In this document: positions 1-7,691 of the stretch, piece by piece | How positions within the stretch are numbered: the stretch's first letter is position 1 | Layout of the letters: every line of letters begins with the position of its first letter | Assembly: GCF_017901175.1 (NCBI RefSeq) | Contig: NZ_CP072793.1 | Span: 2,046,001 to 2,110,000 of the forward strand | Direction of reading: 5' to 3' | Origin: Thiothrix unzii | GTDB taxonomy: Bacteria; Pseudomonadota; Gammaproteobacteria; Thiotrichales; Thiotrichaceae | Length of the DNA stretch: 64,000 nucleotides | Program-made: the position numbers and the translations under genes | The notes under the pieces: generated by a model | The model's input: the letters and a program-made list of their open reading frames with translations, nothing else | Databases searched by the model: none | Told to the model about the DNA's origin: nothing

Positions 1-2433
1 GAACAGGCATTGCGCCAAGTGCTTCCGGCTTACCAACAAGAAAATGCGACGCAACCCACCATCCTTGCTGACGGTAAAGAAACCGACGGCACGCGCTGGC
101 TGGTCTTGCAAAACATCCGGGGTATGCTGCTCTCAGAACGCTTGCAGGAATTGGATGATCGGGGAATGCCACCCAATGAGGCATTCGAGATTCTCTACGG
201 GATTTCGCACGCGATTGGCTCGCACCCGCCGCAAGGGGTTTTCGGGTTCCTCGAACCGGGCGCGATACTCGGCGACGGTCATGAGTATTGCCTGTTAAAC
301 GCCCCGGTGGTGGCAGCGTTGCGCCTTGCCAGCAATGGCATTATCAGTAATCCGCAAAATCGCCAAACGTTTCATTCCAGTTTCATCAGCCCCGAAGTCG
401 CTTTGGGTGATCAGGCGGAATCACGCGATGATACGTTTTCACTCGCGTGCATCGCTTACTATTTATTCCAAGGTCATGCCCCGTTTGGGAACCAAACCAC
501 GCTCGAAGCCGCCGTGCGTAACGCTTCCCCAGCAGTCATTGCCAAATTAAAACCGGAAATGTGGGCGGCCTTGCGTCAAGGCATGAACCTTAAACGTGAG
601 CAACGCCAAACCAGCCCACCGCTGTTATTACAAGGCTTGCAACAACGCGCCCGCCCCCGCTTGTTATTGCCAGTAGCAGCGTTCAGTGTGCTTAGTCTCG
701 TGGCTTATGCGGGCTACCAGATTTTCAGCGATAACGAACCCGTACCTGCGGCGATTCCAACCGAAGCGGCTTTACCCGCCAACAGCGTCATTCCCACCAC
801 CGAAGAAACCCTGCCTGGTCAAACACCTACATTGGTGAACGAACCGGGTTTGCCGCCGGTAGCTGATCAGGAAACTGCACAAGCCGCAGCCGAACGCCGC
901 GCCACAGAAACCGCCGCCAAAGCCCAGGAAGATGCTGACCGCCTTGCCGCAATGCAACGTGAAGTGCAAGCGCAAGTTGCCAGCGAATTAGCTGCGGCGA
1001 CCGCTGCCAACACCGCAAAAACCGCCGAACAGCAAAAGCAAATTGATACTTGGTTAAAGCAGGCACAAACCGCCGTGCGTGAAGGTAAACTGCTCAGTAA
1101 TGACATCACCAGACCCGCTGCTGCGAATTACTTAACCCAAGTATTAGAGCTTGACCCCGAAAACATCACCGCTAAAAAACTGTCGCTGCAAATGGTCGAC
1201 GACCTGCACCGTGAAGCGGAGAGTTTGCTAAAAGCGCGACGTTACGATGCCGCCAACGAAGTGCTGTTAGACTCGGACAAACTGATTACCGAATTCAATC
1301 TCACTGACAGTGTGCAACGCCAAGCGCAGCTAGAAATACAAGCTGATCAAAGCACCCAAGAAACCAATAAAGCCAAGCATTACCTGCAAAGTGCCGAACG
1401 CGCGATGGGTTACAATAATGTCATGCAAGGCGATGAGCGTAGCGAAAGTGCGGTCGGCTACCTGAGTGCCTTGTTTGAGGCATACCCCGACCATCCTGAA
1501 GGCACGAAATTACTCAAACGCATTATCCGTCAACAACACGAGCAAGCCAGCGGCGCACTGCAAAAACGCAATAACGATGAGGCACGCCGTTACCTCAATG
1601 ACAGCCAGAAATTGATTGGGCGTTACACCCTTGATGATATGGTAGAAAACCAATTAGATCTGGAAAAACGTTACCGTGATAAGCAGTTGGAAGGGATTTT
1701 CCCGTCAACCAACCCTGCGTCAGCCGCAGATAACACCAAACCCGCGCCGTCTGCCACCAACGCTACACCGCGTCAGCCACCGGAAAAACGCCGGGGTGAA
1801 AACGACAAGCCAACGACTGCACCGGGCGCACCTGCAACCGCACCCACAGAACCGCCAGCAGTCGCACCTGCAACCGTACCTACAGAACCGCCAGCGGTTG
1901 CACCTGCCACTGTCGCTGCGCCAACAACCGAACAACCCGCTCCCGCTGCTGTAACACCAGCACCAGCAGAGCCTGCCGCGCCCACAGAAACCGTACCCAG
2001 CACTCCGCAACCCGAAACTGCACCAGCACCAGCAGCGGATACAACAACACCCGTAGTGCCTGCACCTGCTGAAACGGTAAAACCGCCACCCGCAACACCT
2101 GTACCCGTGCCGGTCACAGAAGCCCCAGTGTCACCCGATTTACCGATTGCCACTACACCAGCCATTCCTGAATCGGTGGAAATGCCACCCACATTGTTGG
2201 ATCAGCCGCAAGTCAACCCGCCAGTCGAACCGGCTCCGCCATTATCCGACCCGACAACATTGATTGAGTCTGCACCAGAAGTTGCGAATCCACCGCCTGC
2301 AAACGACGCACCCACCGGATTTGAGAATCCAGCCGGAACAGGCAATAACAGTGGTAATAGCTTTACCCCAGACGTTCAGGGTGTGGATGAGCTTCCTGTT
2401 CCTGACGAGGTAGTGCCAGAGAACAGAAATTGA
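1..2433 (+). CDS. Membrane-anchored protein kinase-like protein (probable pseudokinase), 5' end outside window
   Basis: The frame is open from base 1, so the true start lies upstream. The first ~200 residues resemble the C-lobe of a Ser/Thr kinase: SPEVALGDQAESRDDTFSLA matches the APE motif and helix F, followed by GHAPFG. The catalytic loop, where HRD would lie, reads GVFGFLEPGAILG, and the DFG position reads LLNAPVV. Both catalytic aspartates therefore appear to be missing, which suggests a pseudokinase. A transmembrane helix follows (about residues 216-238, LLLPVAAFSVLSLVAYAGY), then an Ala/Glu/Gln-rich probable coiled coil, helical repeats resembling TPR units, and a ~250-residue Pro/Ala/Thr-rich tail, presumably extracytoplasmic. 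Tail composition is extreme but stays in frame. The kinase-fold assignment is fairly sure; loss of activity is inferred from motifs, and the N-lobe cannot be seen. Confidence 0.65.
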   Translation, partial: EQALRQVLPAYQQENATQPTILADGKETDGTRWLVLQNIRGMLLSERLQELDDRGMPPNEAFEILYGISHAIGSHPPQGVFGFLEPGAILGDGHEYCLLNAPVVAALRLASNGIISNPQNRQTFHSSFISPEVALGDQAESRDDTFSLACIAYYLFQGHAPFGNQTTLEAAVRNASPAVIAKLKPEMWAALRQGMNLKREQRQTSPPLLLQGLQQRARPRLLLPVAAFSVLSLVAYAGYQIFSDNEPVPAAIPTEAALPANSVIPTTEETLPGQTPTLVNEPGLPPVADQETAQAAAERRATETAAKAQEDADRLAAMQREVQAQVASELAAATAANTAKTAEQQKQIDTWLKQAQTAVREGKLLSNDITRPAAANYLTQVLELDPENITAKKLSLQMVDDLHREAESLLKARRYDAANEVLLDSDKLITEFNLTDSVQRQAQLEIQADQSTQETNKAKHYLQSAERAMGYNNVMQGDERSESAVGYLSALFEAYPDHPEGTKLLKRIIRQQHEQASGALQKRNNDEARRYLNDSQKLIGRYTLDDMVENQLDLEKRYRDKQLEGIFPSTNPASAADNTKPAPSATNATPRQPPEKRRGENDKPTTAPGAPATAPTEPPAVAPATVPTEPPAVAPATVAAPTTEQPAPAAVTPAPAEPAAPTETVPSTPQPETAPAPAADTTTPVVPAPAETVKPPPATPVPVPVTEAPVSPDLPIATTPAIPESVEMPPTLLDQPQVNPPVEPAPPLSDPTTLIESAPEVANPPPANDAPTGFENPAGTGNNSGNSFTPDVQGVDELPVPDEVVPENRN
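1828..1899 (+). repeat. Two tandem 36-bp units in the Pro-rich tail
   Basis: Two adjacent 36-bp units encode APATAPTEPPAV and APATVPTEPPAV, and a partial third unit follows (APATV). The unit length is a multiple of three, so copy changes would alter tail length without a frameshift. Confidence 0.7.
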
Positions 2434-2445
2434 AGCACGCGGGAA

Positions 2446-3030
2446 TTATTGGCAGGGAACCCAATTCAAGCGGAACACCACTTGATTGTGTAAATCGACG
2501 GTATCGACAGCAATGTAACTGTCGTTACCCGCTGCAATGATTTCACTGTTGATGCGAAGATTGAACTCCCCACCCTTACAATCTGCATTGACCTCACGCG
2601 GGTACATATCGTCACGTTGCAGGTAATTCATGCCTTCGCGTGACTGATAGCGGTCAACACGCCAAGGACGCTGACGCGGGCCAACCGCACTATAACGGCG
2701 ACTAAAACCGCCACGACCTTTCACATAACCTTGCCATTCTGCGGTCAACACCGACAAACGCTGTCCTGGCGGCACAGAAATCGGTAAAGAAAATTCACAA
2801 TGGGTGCGCAACGTACCGCTGCGTGAACTGCGCCCCGCATCGTATTTACCAAACAACACACTGACTGACTCGCTATTATCACCCGCCACGACCACGGAAC
2901 CAGCTTCGCAACCTGCACCCATAAAAGCACGCGGGGATTTGAACAAAGCTCGGCGATTGGCTTCCGCCGGATTCGCCACCAGCAAGACCAAGACACTGAC
3001 CGATAAGAGTGCTGCTAAACGCTGCATCAT
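2446..3030 (-). CDS. DUF4360-like secreted protein (copy 3 of 3)
   Basis: This is a secreted protein of ~194 residues with a signal peptide (MQRLAALLSVSVLVLLVANP, cleavage near AEA). The mature part has the layout seen in all three adjacent paralogues: GAGCEAGSV near the N-terminus, a VLFGKYDAG motif, a Cys-containing CEFSLPISVPPGQ segment, WQGYVKG, and a C-terminal VVFRLNWVPC. This matches my memory of the DUF4360 family, whose function is unknown. The four conserved cysteines could form two disulfides. The start at 3030 is chosen because AGGAG lies 7 bases upstream; a TTG at 3033 is too close to it. It is last of three same-strand copies. Confidence 0.6.
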   Translation of the reverse strand: MMQRLAALLSVSVLVLLVANPAEANRRALFKSPRAFMGAGCEAGSVVVAGDNSESVSVLFGKYDAGRSSRSGTLRTHCEFSLPISVPPGQRLSVLTAEWQGYVKGRGGFSRRYSAVGPRQRPWRVDRYQSREGMNYLQRDDMYPREVNADCKGGEFNLRINSEIIAAGNDSYIAVDTVDLHNQVVFRLNWVPCQ

Positions 3031-3059
3031 CAATGTTCTCCTGAAATCAAATGATCAAA

Positions 3060-3641
3060 CTAACGGCACGGACGCACATTAAGCCGCACTGTCATTTTAT
3101 CAACTTTCATACTACTGACGTTATTCAATACCTGAATAGAACTGTTCAATCTTAAATTAAGTGACGACGAATCACGACCACAAGCAGACCATTGTGTAGA
3201 AACATTATCAATTTGCGAATAACCCTTACCACGTACCGATGCGAGTTTGCTGGTAAAACTTGCACCGTTTGGATTAAGGCTTGATCCGTAACTTCTGACT
3301 AGCCGTCCATCGCCTTTTATATAACCTTTAAAGCTGGCGGACAATGCTACTTGATAACCGTTAGGTATGGTGACGGGAAGTGCCATATTGCAGCTTGCCC
3401 GCAATTGCCCCGCAGCAGAACCTACTTTGAACTTATTGAAACTTAACGTTTTGACACGTTTTGATACATCAACATCACTAACATTAGCAGAACTACACCC
3501 CGTTCCGGCGTATTGCAACGCACTGAGTGACACTGGTGCAGCTTGTGCATTTTGCAGTGCAAGCAAAGCAAATAACACGGGAACGCCTAGCAATATCCAA
3601 ACGTATCCTTTTGATTTTTCACTAACTGTCTGAACTTCCAT
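3060..3641 (-). CDS. DUF4360-like secreted protein (copy 2 of 3)
   Basis: This is the middle of three tandem paralogues and the most diverged, with lower G+C than its neighbours. An N-terminal hydrophobic segment (about residues 13-33, YVWILLGVPVLFALLALQNA) ending in AQA is a probable signal peptide. The mature part keeps the family layout: YAGTGCSSANVS, a Cys in RASCNMALPVTIPNGYQ, FKGYIKGDGR, a Cys near the middle (WSACGRD), and the C-terminal RLNVRPC. The start has a GGAGG box about 7 bases upstream. Spacing to the next copy is 29 bp and to the previous one 69 bp, so the three may be co-transcribed. Function unknown. Confidence 0.6.
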   Translation of the reverse strand: MEVQTVSEKSKGYVWILLGVPVLFALLALQNAQAAPVSLSALQYAGTGCSSANVSDVDVSKRVKTLSFNKFKVGSAAGQLRASCNMALPVTIPNGYQVALSASFKGYIKGDGRLVRSYGSSLNPNGASFTSKLASVRGKGYSQIDNVSTQWSACGRDSSSLNLRLNSSIQVLNNVSSMKVDKMTVRLNVRPCR

Positions 3642-3710
3642 GACAAATCCTCCCTATCCCCCTCTGCTGTACCAACAAAGGGGGACTTTTTCACAAGGAA
3701 ACCGTTGCTA

Positions 3711-4292
3711 TTAGCACTTTTTCCATTTCAGGTGGAACACAACTTTGTTGTTCATATCCAGCGTATCCACTACCACGTAGCTGTTGCTACCAACCGCCTG
3801 AACACTGGAGTTAACCCGTAAGTTGAAATCACCACCAGCGCAACCATTCACTGCGGTGGCGTGCATCAAACCATCTATCGCCTGCCAACCTGCGCCACTA
3901 GCGGAACTTAAGCTTTTAACGCCCGGATTAACGGTATTCGGATTGAGGCTTGTGCCATAAGCACGAGTGAATCTGCCGTTACCTTGTACGAAACCCTGCC
4001 AGTCGGAGGTCATTACTGACAACTGGTAGCCTTGAGGTACATGTACAGGTACAGCGAAGTTACAAGAAGAACGCGCTAAACCGCTCACTGCATTTTTACC
4101 TGCATCATAGGTACTGAACAACATAGTCAGGGATGAGGTATTTTCACCAACCACACTCACAGAACCCGGAGCGCAACCTGTGCCCGCCATTTGGATTGGG
4201 GCTTTGAAAAATACAGGGTCAGCAGCTTGGGCAGTTTGAGCAGCGGCAATGGCTAACAGTGCAGTGGTGATGGCAACTTTGAACGCTTTCAT
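3711..4292 (-). CDS. DUF4360-like secreted protein (copy 1 of 3)
   Basis: This is the first gene of the three-gene array. It has a clean signal peptide (MKAFKVAITTALLAIAAAQT, cleavage near AQAAD), then MAGTGCAPGSVSVVGENTSS, LTMLFSTYDAGK, a Cys in SSCNFAVPVHVPQGYQ, WQGFVQGNGR, GCAGGDFNLRVNSSVQ and a C-terminal VVFHLKWKKC. These agree with DUF4360, a secreted family of unknown role. The ATG at 4292 has AAGGAG 8 bases upstream; the GTG at 4301 overlaps that box and is rejected. A perfect CRP-like palindrome lies about 125-150 bases upstream, so the array may be controlled by a CRP/Vfr-type regulator. Confidence 0.65.
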   Translation of the reverse strand: MKAFKVAITTALLAIAAAQTAQAADPVFFKAPIQMAGTGCAPGSVSVVGENTSSLTMLFSTYDAGKNAVSGLARSSCNFAVPVHVPQGYQLSVMTSDWQGFVQGNGRFTRAYGTSLNPNTVNPGVKSLSSASGAGWQAIDGLMHATAVNGCAGGDFNLRVNSSVQAVGSNSYVVVDTLDMNNKVVFHLKWKKC

Positions 4293-4416
4293 GATAATCA
4301 CTCCTTAATCAACAAATCTACGGTGGTTTTAATGGACTTTCAGGTCTATTTCCCTGCTCTCCATGTGAACCATTATGTCGATTACGGCTTTTACCTTCTG
4401 TGACCTGTTCACCATT

Positions 4417-4440
4417 ATTTTGTGATATTAGTCACAAAAT
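4417..4440. promoter_or_regulatory. CRP/FNR-family-like operator upstream of the DUF4360 array
   Basis: The site reads ATTTTGTGA, then TATTAG, then TCACAAAAT: a perfect inverted repeat with 9-base arms and a 6-base spacer. The core TGTGA-N6-TCACA is the consensus of CRP-type regulators. A weaker TGTGA-N5-TCACC lies just beside it at about 4399-4413. The position is between the methyltransferase stop and the first DUF4360 gene. It could also fold as a hairpin and end transcription from 4460-5287, but it has no T-run beyond the arm. Confidence 0.5.
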
Positions 4441-4459
4441 TAATCATACAAACGTGCAT

Positions 4460-5287
4460 TCATTCGTAACGGCAAATAAACGCGGAAACCGGACGACCAT
4501 CATCCAGATATTCCACGTCATCCAGCCAAATTTCACTGCCTGCAAAAATCTTCGACAACTCATTGGATTTTAACAGAAAATTAGGATTACGCGGGCTGCC
4601 AAACTGTTCCGCACCTTGCATAAACGTTTGGTAAATCAACACACCGCCGGGTTTGAGAATACGTTTAATCCAAGGGAAAAGTGGGCGATGTAAATAACGT
4701 GCCACACAAATTAATTCAAATTGACCCGTTGTAAACGCCGTAAACGGGTCTTTTCCGGTTTCTAAATCCACCGCCAGCGTATTAAGTGCAACTTGTTGAC
4801 TTGCTGCTAACTGTCGCGCTCGTTGCAACGCACCGGGTAAATAGTCAATGCCGGTCATTTGCCAGCCATGCATGGCTAAATACACAGCGTCGCGCCCTGC
4901 CCCGCAGCCAATATCCAAACCTTGCCCCGGTTGCAGCTTAAATTGCGGCATAAACTCGTGTACGAAACGCACCAACAGCGGCGCGGGTTCCCACAAACGT
5001 TGCGATTGCATTCCGCTTTCCCACTGCTGACTGGCTTTAAGCGCGATTTCCAACACGGGTGTCCAAAGGTTTTGTTGCGTTACCTGATAGCCTTTTGCCG
5101 TGAGGAATTCACTGGCGGTTAGCAAATCCGCTGATGTGCCGTAGAGTTGCAACGGAACGCTGGTTTTGGGTAATTCGTGCATTCGACCCGCCAATTCCGC
5201 CGCCGGAATGCAACACGCGCCAAGGCAATGCCCTTGCGAGAATTCCGCCAGTGAACGGCAATCCAGCACTGCATCGTGAACAATCAC
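4460..5287 (-). CDS. Rhodanese-like domain fused to SAM-dependent methyltransferase
   Basis: Residues ~1-85 form a rhodanese-like domain (VLDCRSLAEFSQGHCLGACC...IPAAEL), but the active-site loop reads LQLYGTSAD, with Gly where the catalytic Cys should be. It is probably a binding domain without sulfurtransferase activity. Residues ~100-270 are a class I methyltransferase with motif I GLDIGCGAGRDAVYLA, the acidic GIDYLPGAL strand and the ILKPGGVLIYQTF post-I region. The shape resembles TehB-like small-molecule methyltransferases; the substrate is unknown. The GTG start overlaps the stop of the upstream TPR gene (GTGA), indicating coupled translation. Confidence 0.65.
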   Translation of the reverse strand: MIVHDAVLDCRSLAEFSQGHCLGACCIPAAELAGRMHELPKTSVPLQLYGTSADLLTASEFLTAKGYQVTQQNLWTPVLEIALKASQQWESGMQSQRLWEPAPLLVRFVHEFMPQFKLQPGQGLDIGCGAGRDAVYLAMHGWQMTGIDYLPGALQRARQLAASQQVALNTLAVDLETGKDPFTAFTTGQFELICVARYLHRPLFPWIKRILKPGGVLIYQTFMQGAEQFGSPRNPNFLLKSNELSKIFAGSEIWLDDVEYLDDGRPVSAFICRYE

Positions 5288-6507
5288 TGTTCAGCCCCTG
5301 ATAATTCAGCTTTACGTGCTTCCAGCCATTCATTGGTTGCGGCATCAGGCTCTACAAATGCCTGCATAGAGTTAATCCGGTTGATGAAAAAATCACGGTA
5401 GGCTTTGTCTTTATCCGCGTCGATGCCCTTTTTAAACATTTCATCCGCCTTGGTGAAATCTTTATTTAAGGCATAATCAAAACTCACCGCAAAATAAACC
5501 ATAATCCGTTGTTTTTCCACGCCGGTATCTTGAATAAATTGCTTAATCGTTTCCTTATCGCCGGGATGTAGCGGCATGTAGTTATACATCCACAAGCTAT
5601 TAACACCTAAAAAGCGTTCCATCGCCGGATCATTTGCAACTGCTTGTTTTAGATTAACCTCACGGTAAGCCAGTGCAGTGGCAAAATCTTTTGAATACAC
5701 ATGCGCATCCGCAATCCCGAAATAATTAGAAAAGCGCGGCGAAATATCAGAAGCAATCTGCAAGTATTTAATCGCTTCCTTAAAATCCCCGGTGTACAGA
5801 TAGGCAAAACCCAAATTACCAGTGGCGACTTCGTTCTCAGGATCAAGCTTCACTGCTTTATGAAAGCTCTCCAGCGCACCTTGGAAGTTGCCCTCTTGCT
5901 GCAAAATATAGCCGAGTGCCACATGGTTCCATGAGTAATCCGGGTTTTCCTTCATGGATTTCTCAAACCACTGACGCGCTTCGGCTAAATCATTCTTATC
6001 CACGTAATAGGTAGCACGCAAATAAGACAATAAATAATCGTTCGGAAAAAAATCCATCAAATAATTCAGCCGGGTATTCACCACTTCAGGGAAATAATGC
6101 TTTTGCCCTTCCAAGGGTTGAAACACTTGCGACTTAACCAAACCGTAAGCCGCCTGAATATTATTTTTATCAATATCTAACGCTTGTTGATAGGCATCTT
6201 CGGCGGCTTGCCACTCGGTTTTACCAATGAATTCATCACCCATTTTACGGTGAAAATCTGACAAACTGCGGATTTCAGAAACGCTGCGGTAATTTTCAAA
6301 GTAATCAATATCAAACGTGTATTTCACGTAAACCATGACGACTAAAGCAAACAGGAACGAAAACAACGTCCAATACGACAGGAAAAACTTGGCAACTGTC
6401 CGCACCTTCTCGATGGGGTGCTTCACTTGCTCTTGCTCCTTGGGGCTAAGAGCCTGCAACTGTGCTTCTAATTTGCTAATACGCTCGACAATCTCTTCTT
6501 GGCTCAT
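5284..6507 (-). CDS. Inner-membrane TPR-repeat protein
   Basis: The protein has 407 residues. A short N-terminal coiled coil (IVERISKLEAQLQALS) precedes one transmembrane helix at about residues 40-62 (FLSYWTLFSFLFALVVMVYV). The rest is TPR repeats, clearest at EFIGKTEWQAAEDAYQQALD, WNHVALGYILQQEGNFQGAL and ATGNLGFAYLYTGDFKEAI. TPR domains bind partner proteins; the partner here is unknown. The start follows an open intergenic stretch and its 3' end overlaps the methyltransferase gene by 4 bases, so the two form an operon. Confidence 0.65.
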   Translation of the reverse strand: MSQEEIVERISKLEAQLQALSPKEQEQVKHPIEKVRTVAKFFLSYWTLFSFLFALVVMVYVKYTFDIDYFENYRSVSEIRSLSDFHRKMGDEFIGKTEWQAAEDAYQQALDIDKNNIQAAYGLVKSQVFQPLEGQKHYFPEVVNTRLNYLMDFFPNDYLLSYLRATYYVDKNDLAEARQWFEKSMKENPDYSWNHVALGYILQQEGNFQGALESFHKAVKLDPENEVATGNLGFAYLYTGDFKEAIKYLQIASDISPRFSNYFGIADAHVYSKDFATALAYREVNLKQAVANDPAMERFLGVNSLWMYNYMPLHPGDKETIKQFIQDTGVEKQRIMVYFAVSFDYALNKDFTKADEMFKKGIDADKDKAYRDFFINRINSMQAFVEPDAATNEWLEARKAELSGAEQ

Positions 6508-6569
6508 CGCTTGCCTCTACTTGTTGTTGTAACTTAATGCGACTAGTGTAGGCGAAGCGTCCGATAAAT

Positions 6570-7691
6570 TCACCCAAAGGCTGCGGTACTCAGCGCAATT
6601 GCCCACTCTTCATTGGTCGGGACTACCAACACTTTCAACGCCGCGCCCGCTTGCTGACATTCGACAATGCTGCTGCAAGGCTGCTGATTGCGCACGCTAT
6701 CCAAACTAATGCCCAAACTTTGCAAATTCGCGCACACTTGCTCACGAATCCGGGCGGAATGTTCGCCAATACCGCCGGTAAAAATCAGCGCGTCTACCCG
6801 CCCTAACACCGCCATGTACGCACCGATGTATTTTTTAATGCGGTACACAAATAACGCTTCCGCCAATTGCGCATCCGTATCGCCAGCCATTGCCCGCGTT
6901 TGCACTTCGCGCATATCGCCCACCCCGCACAAGCCTTTTAAACCGCTGTGCTTATTGAGTAACGGCTCCAACGCTGTCGCAGGCAATGCCAATTCGCGCT
7001 CCAAATAAAAATGCAAGGCCGGGTCAAGATCGCCACTGCGCGTTCCCATTACCAAACCTTCCAGCGGAGTCATACCCATTGACGTATCGACGCTTTGCCC
7101 ACCCGCAATCGCCGTCGCGCTGCAACCGTTACCCAAATGCAAGGTAATCGCATTAAAACCACTGACATCGCATTGCAAATACGCCGCCGCTTGCTGCATC
7201 ACGTATTGGTGCGAAGTGCCATGAAAACCGTAACGGCGCACCTGATGCTGCTGATACCACGCAGCAGGCACAGCATACCGAAACGCCACCGGCGGCATAG
7301 TTTGGTGAAACGCGGTATCGAACACCGCCACTTGTAACACCTGCGGAAACAATTGCTGCGCGACTTCGATACCCGCCAAATTCGCCGGATTATGCAGCGG
7401 AGCCAACGGAATCATTGCCCGAATCGCCGCCACCACCGTGGCATCAATCACCACTGGCTGCTGAAAATGTTCACCACCGTGCACCACCCGATGCCCAATC
7501 GCGTTGATTTCCAGCCCTTGCGCTTGTAAATGCTGCGCAACATGCTGCAACGCTTGGTGATGGGTCGGCACATCGCTACCCGCTTCACCAATGCGCTCAA
7601 TCACGCCTTTGAGCAAGACTTCCGCAGTAGCCATCGCAAATACTTGGTACTTAATCGACGAGCTGCCCGCATTCAATACCAGAATTTTCAT
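6570..7691 (-). CDS. ackA: Acetate kinase
   Basis: It interconverts acetyl phosphate plus ADP and acetate plus ATP, paired with phosphate acetyltransferase in acetate overflow or uptake. Family motifs are all present: MKILVLNAGSSSIKYQVF at the N-terminus, HRVVHGGEHF, VAVFDTAFHQTMP, YGFHGTSHQYV, HLGNGCSATAI, MGTRSGDLDP and FTGGIGEHS near the C-terminus. The start at 7691 is chosen because the family begins exactly at MKILVLN; the frame stays open upstream but overlaps pta. The ATG overlaps the pta stop by 4 bases (ATGA), so pta and ackA are translationally coupled. Length 373 residues, slightly short of the usual ~400. Confidence 0.95.
   Translation of the reverse strand: MKILVLNAGSSSIKYQVFAMATAEVLLKGVIERIGEAGSDVPTHHQALQHVAQHLQAQGLEINAIGHRVVHGGEHFQQPVVIDATVVAAIRAMIPLAPLHNPANLAGIEVAQQLFPQVLQVAVFDTAFHQTMPPVAFRYAVPAAWYQQHQVRRYGFHGTSHQYVMQQAAAYLQCDVSGFNAITLHLGNGCSATAIAGGQSVDTSMGMTPLEGLVMGTRSGDLDPALHFYLERELALPATALEPLLNKHSGLKGLCGVGDMREVQTRAMAGDTDAQLAEALFVYRIKKYIGAYMAVLGRVDALIFTGGIGEHSARIREQVCANLQSLGISLDSVRNQQPCSSIVECQQAGAALKVLVVPTNEEWAIALSTAAFG

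Noticed and set aside
1773-2192. Gly/Ala/Val-rich minus-strand frame
   Set aside because: It mirrors the Pro/Ala/Thr-rich tail of the pseudokinase.
6335-6532. Small plus-strand frame near the TPR gene start
   Set aside because: Antisense to the transmembrane segment; no supporting signals.
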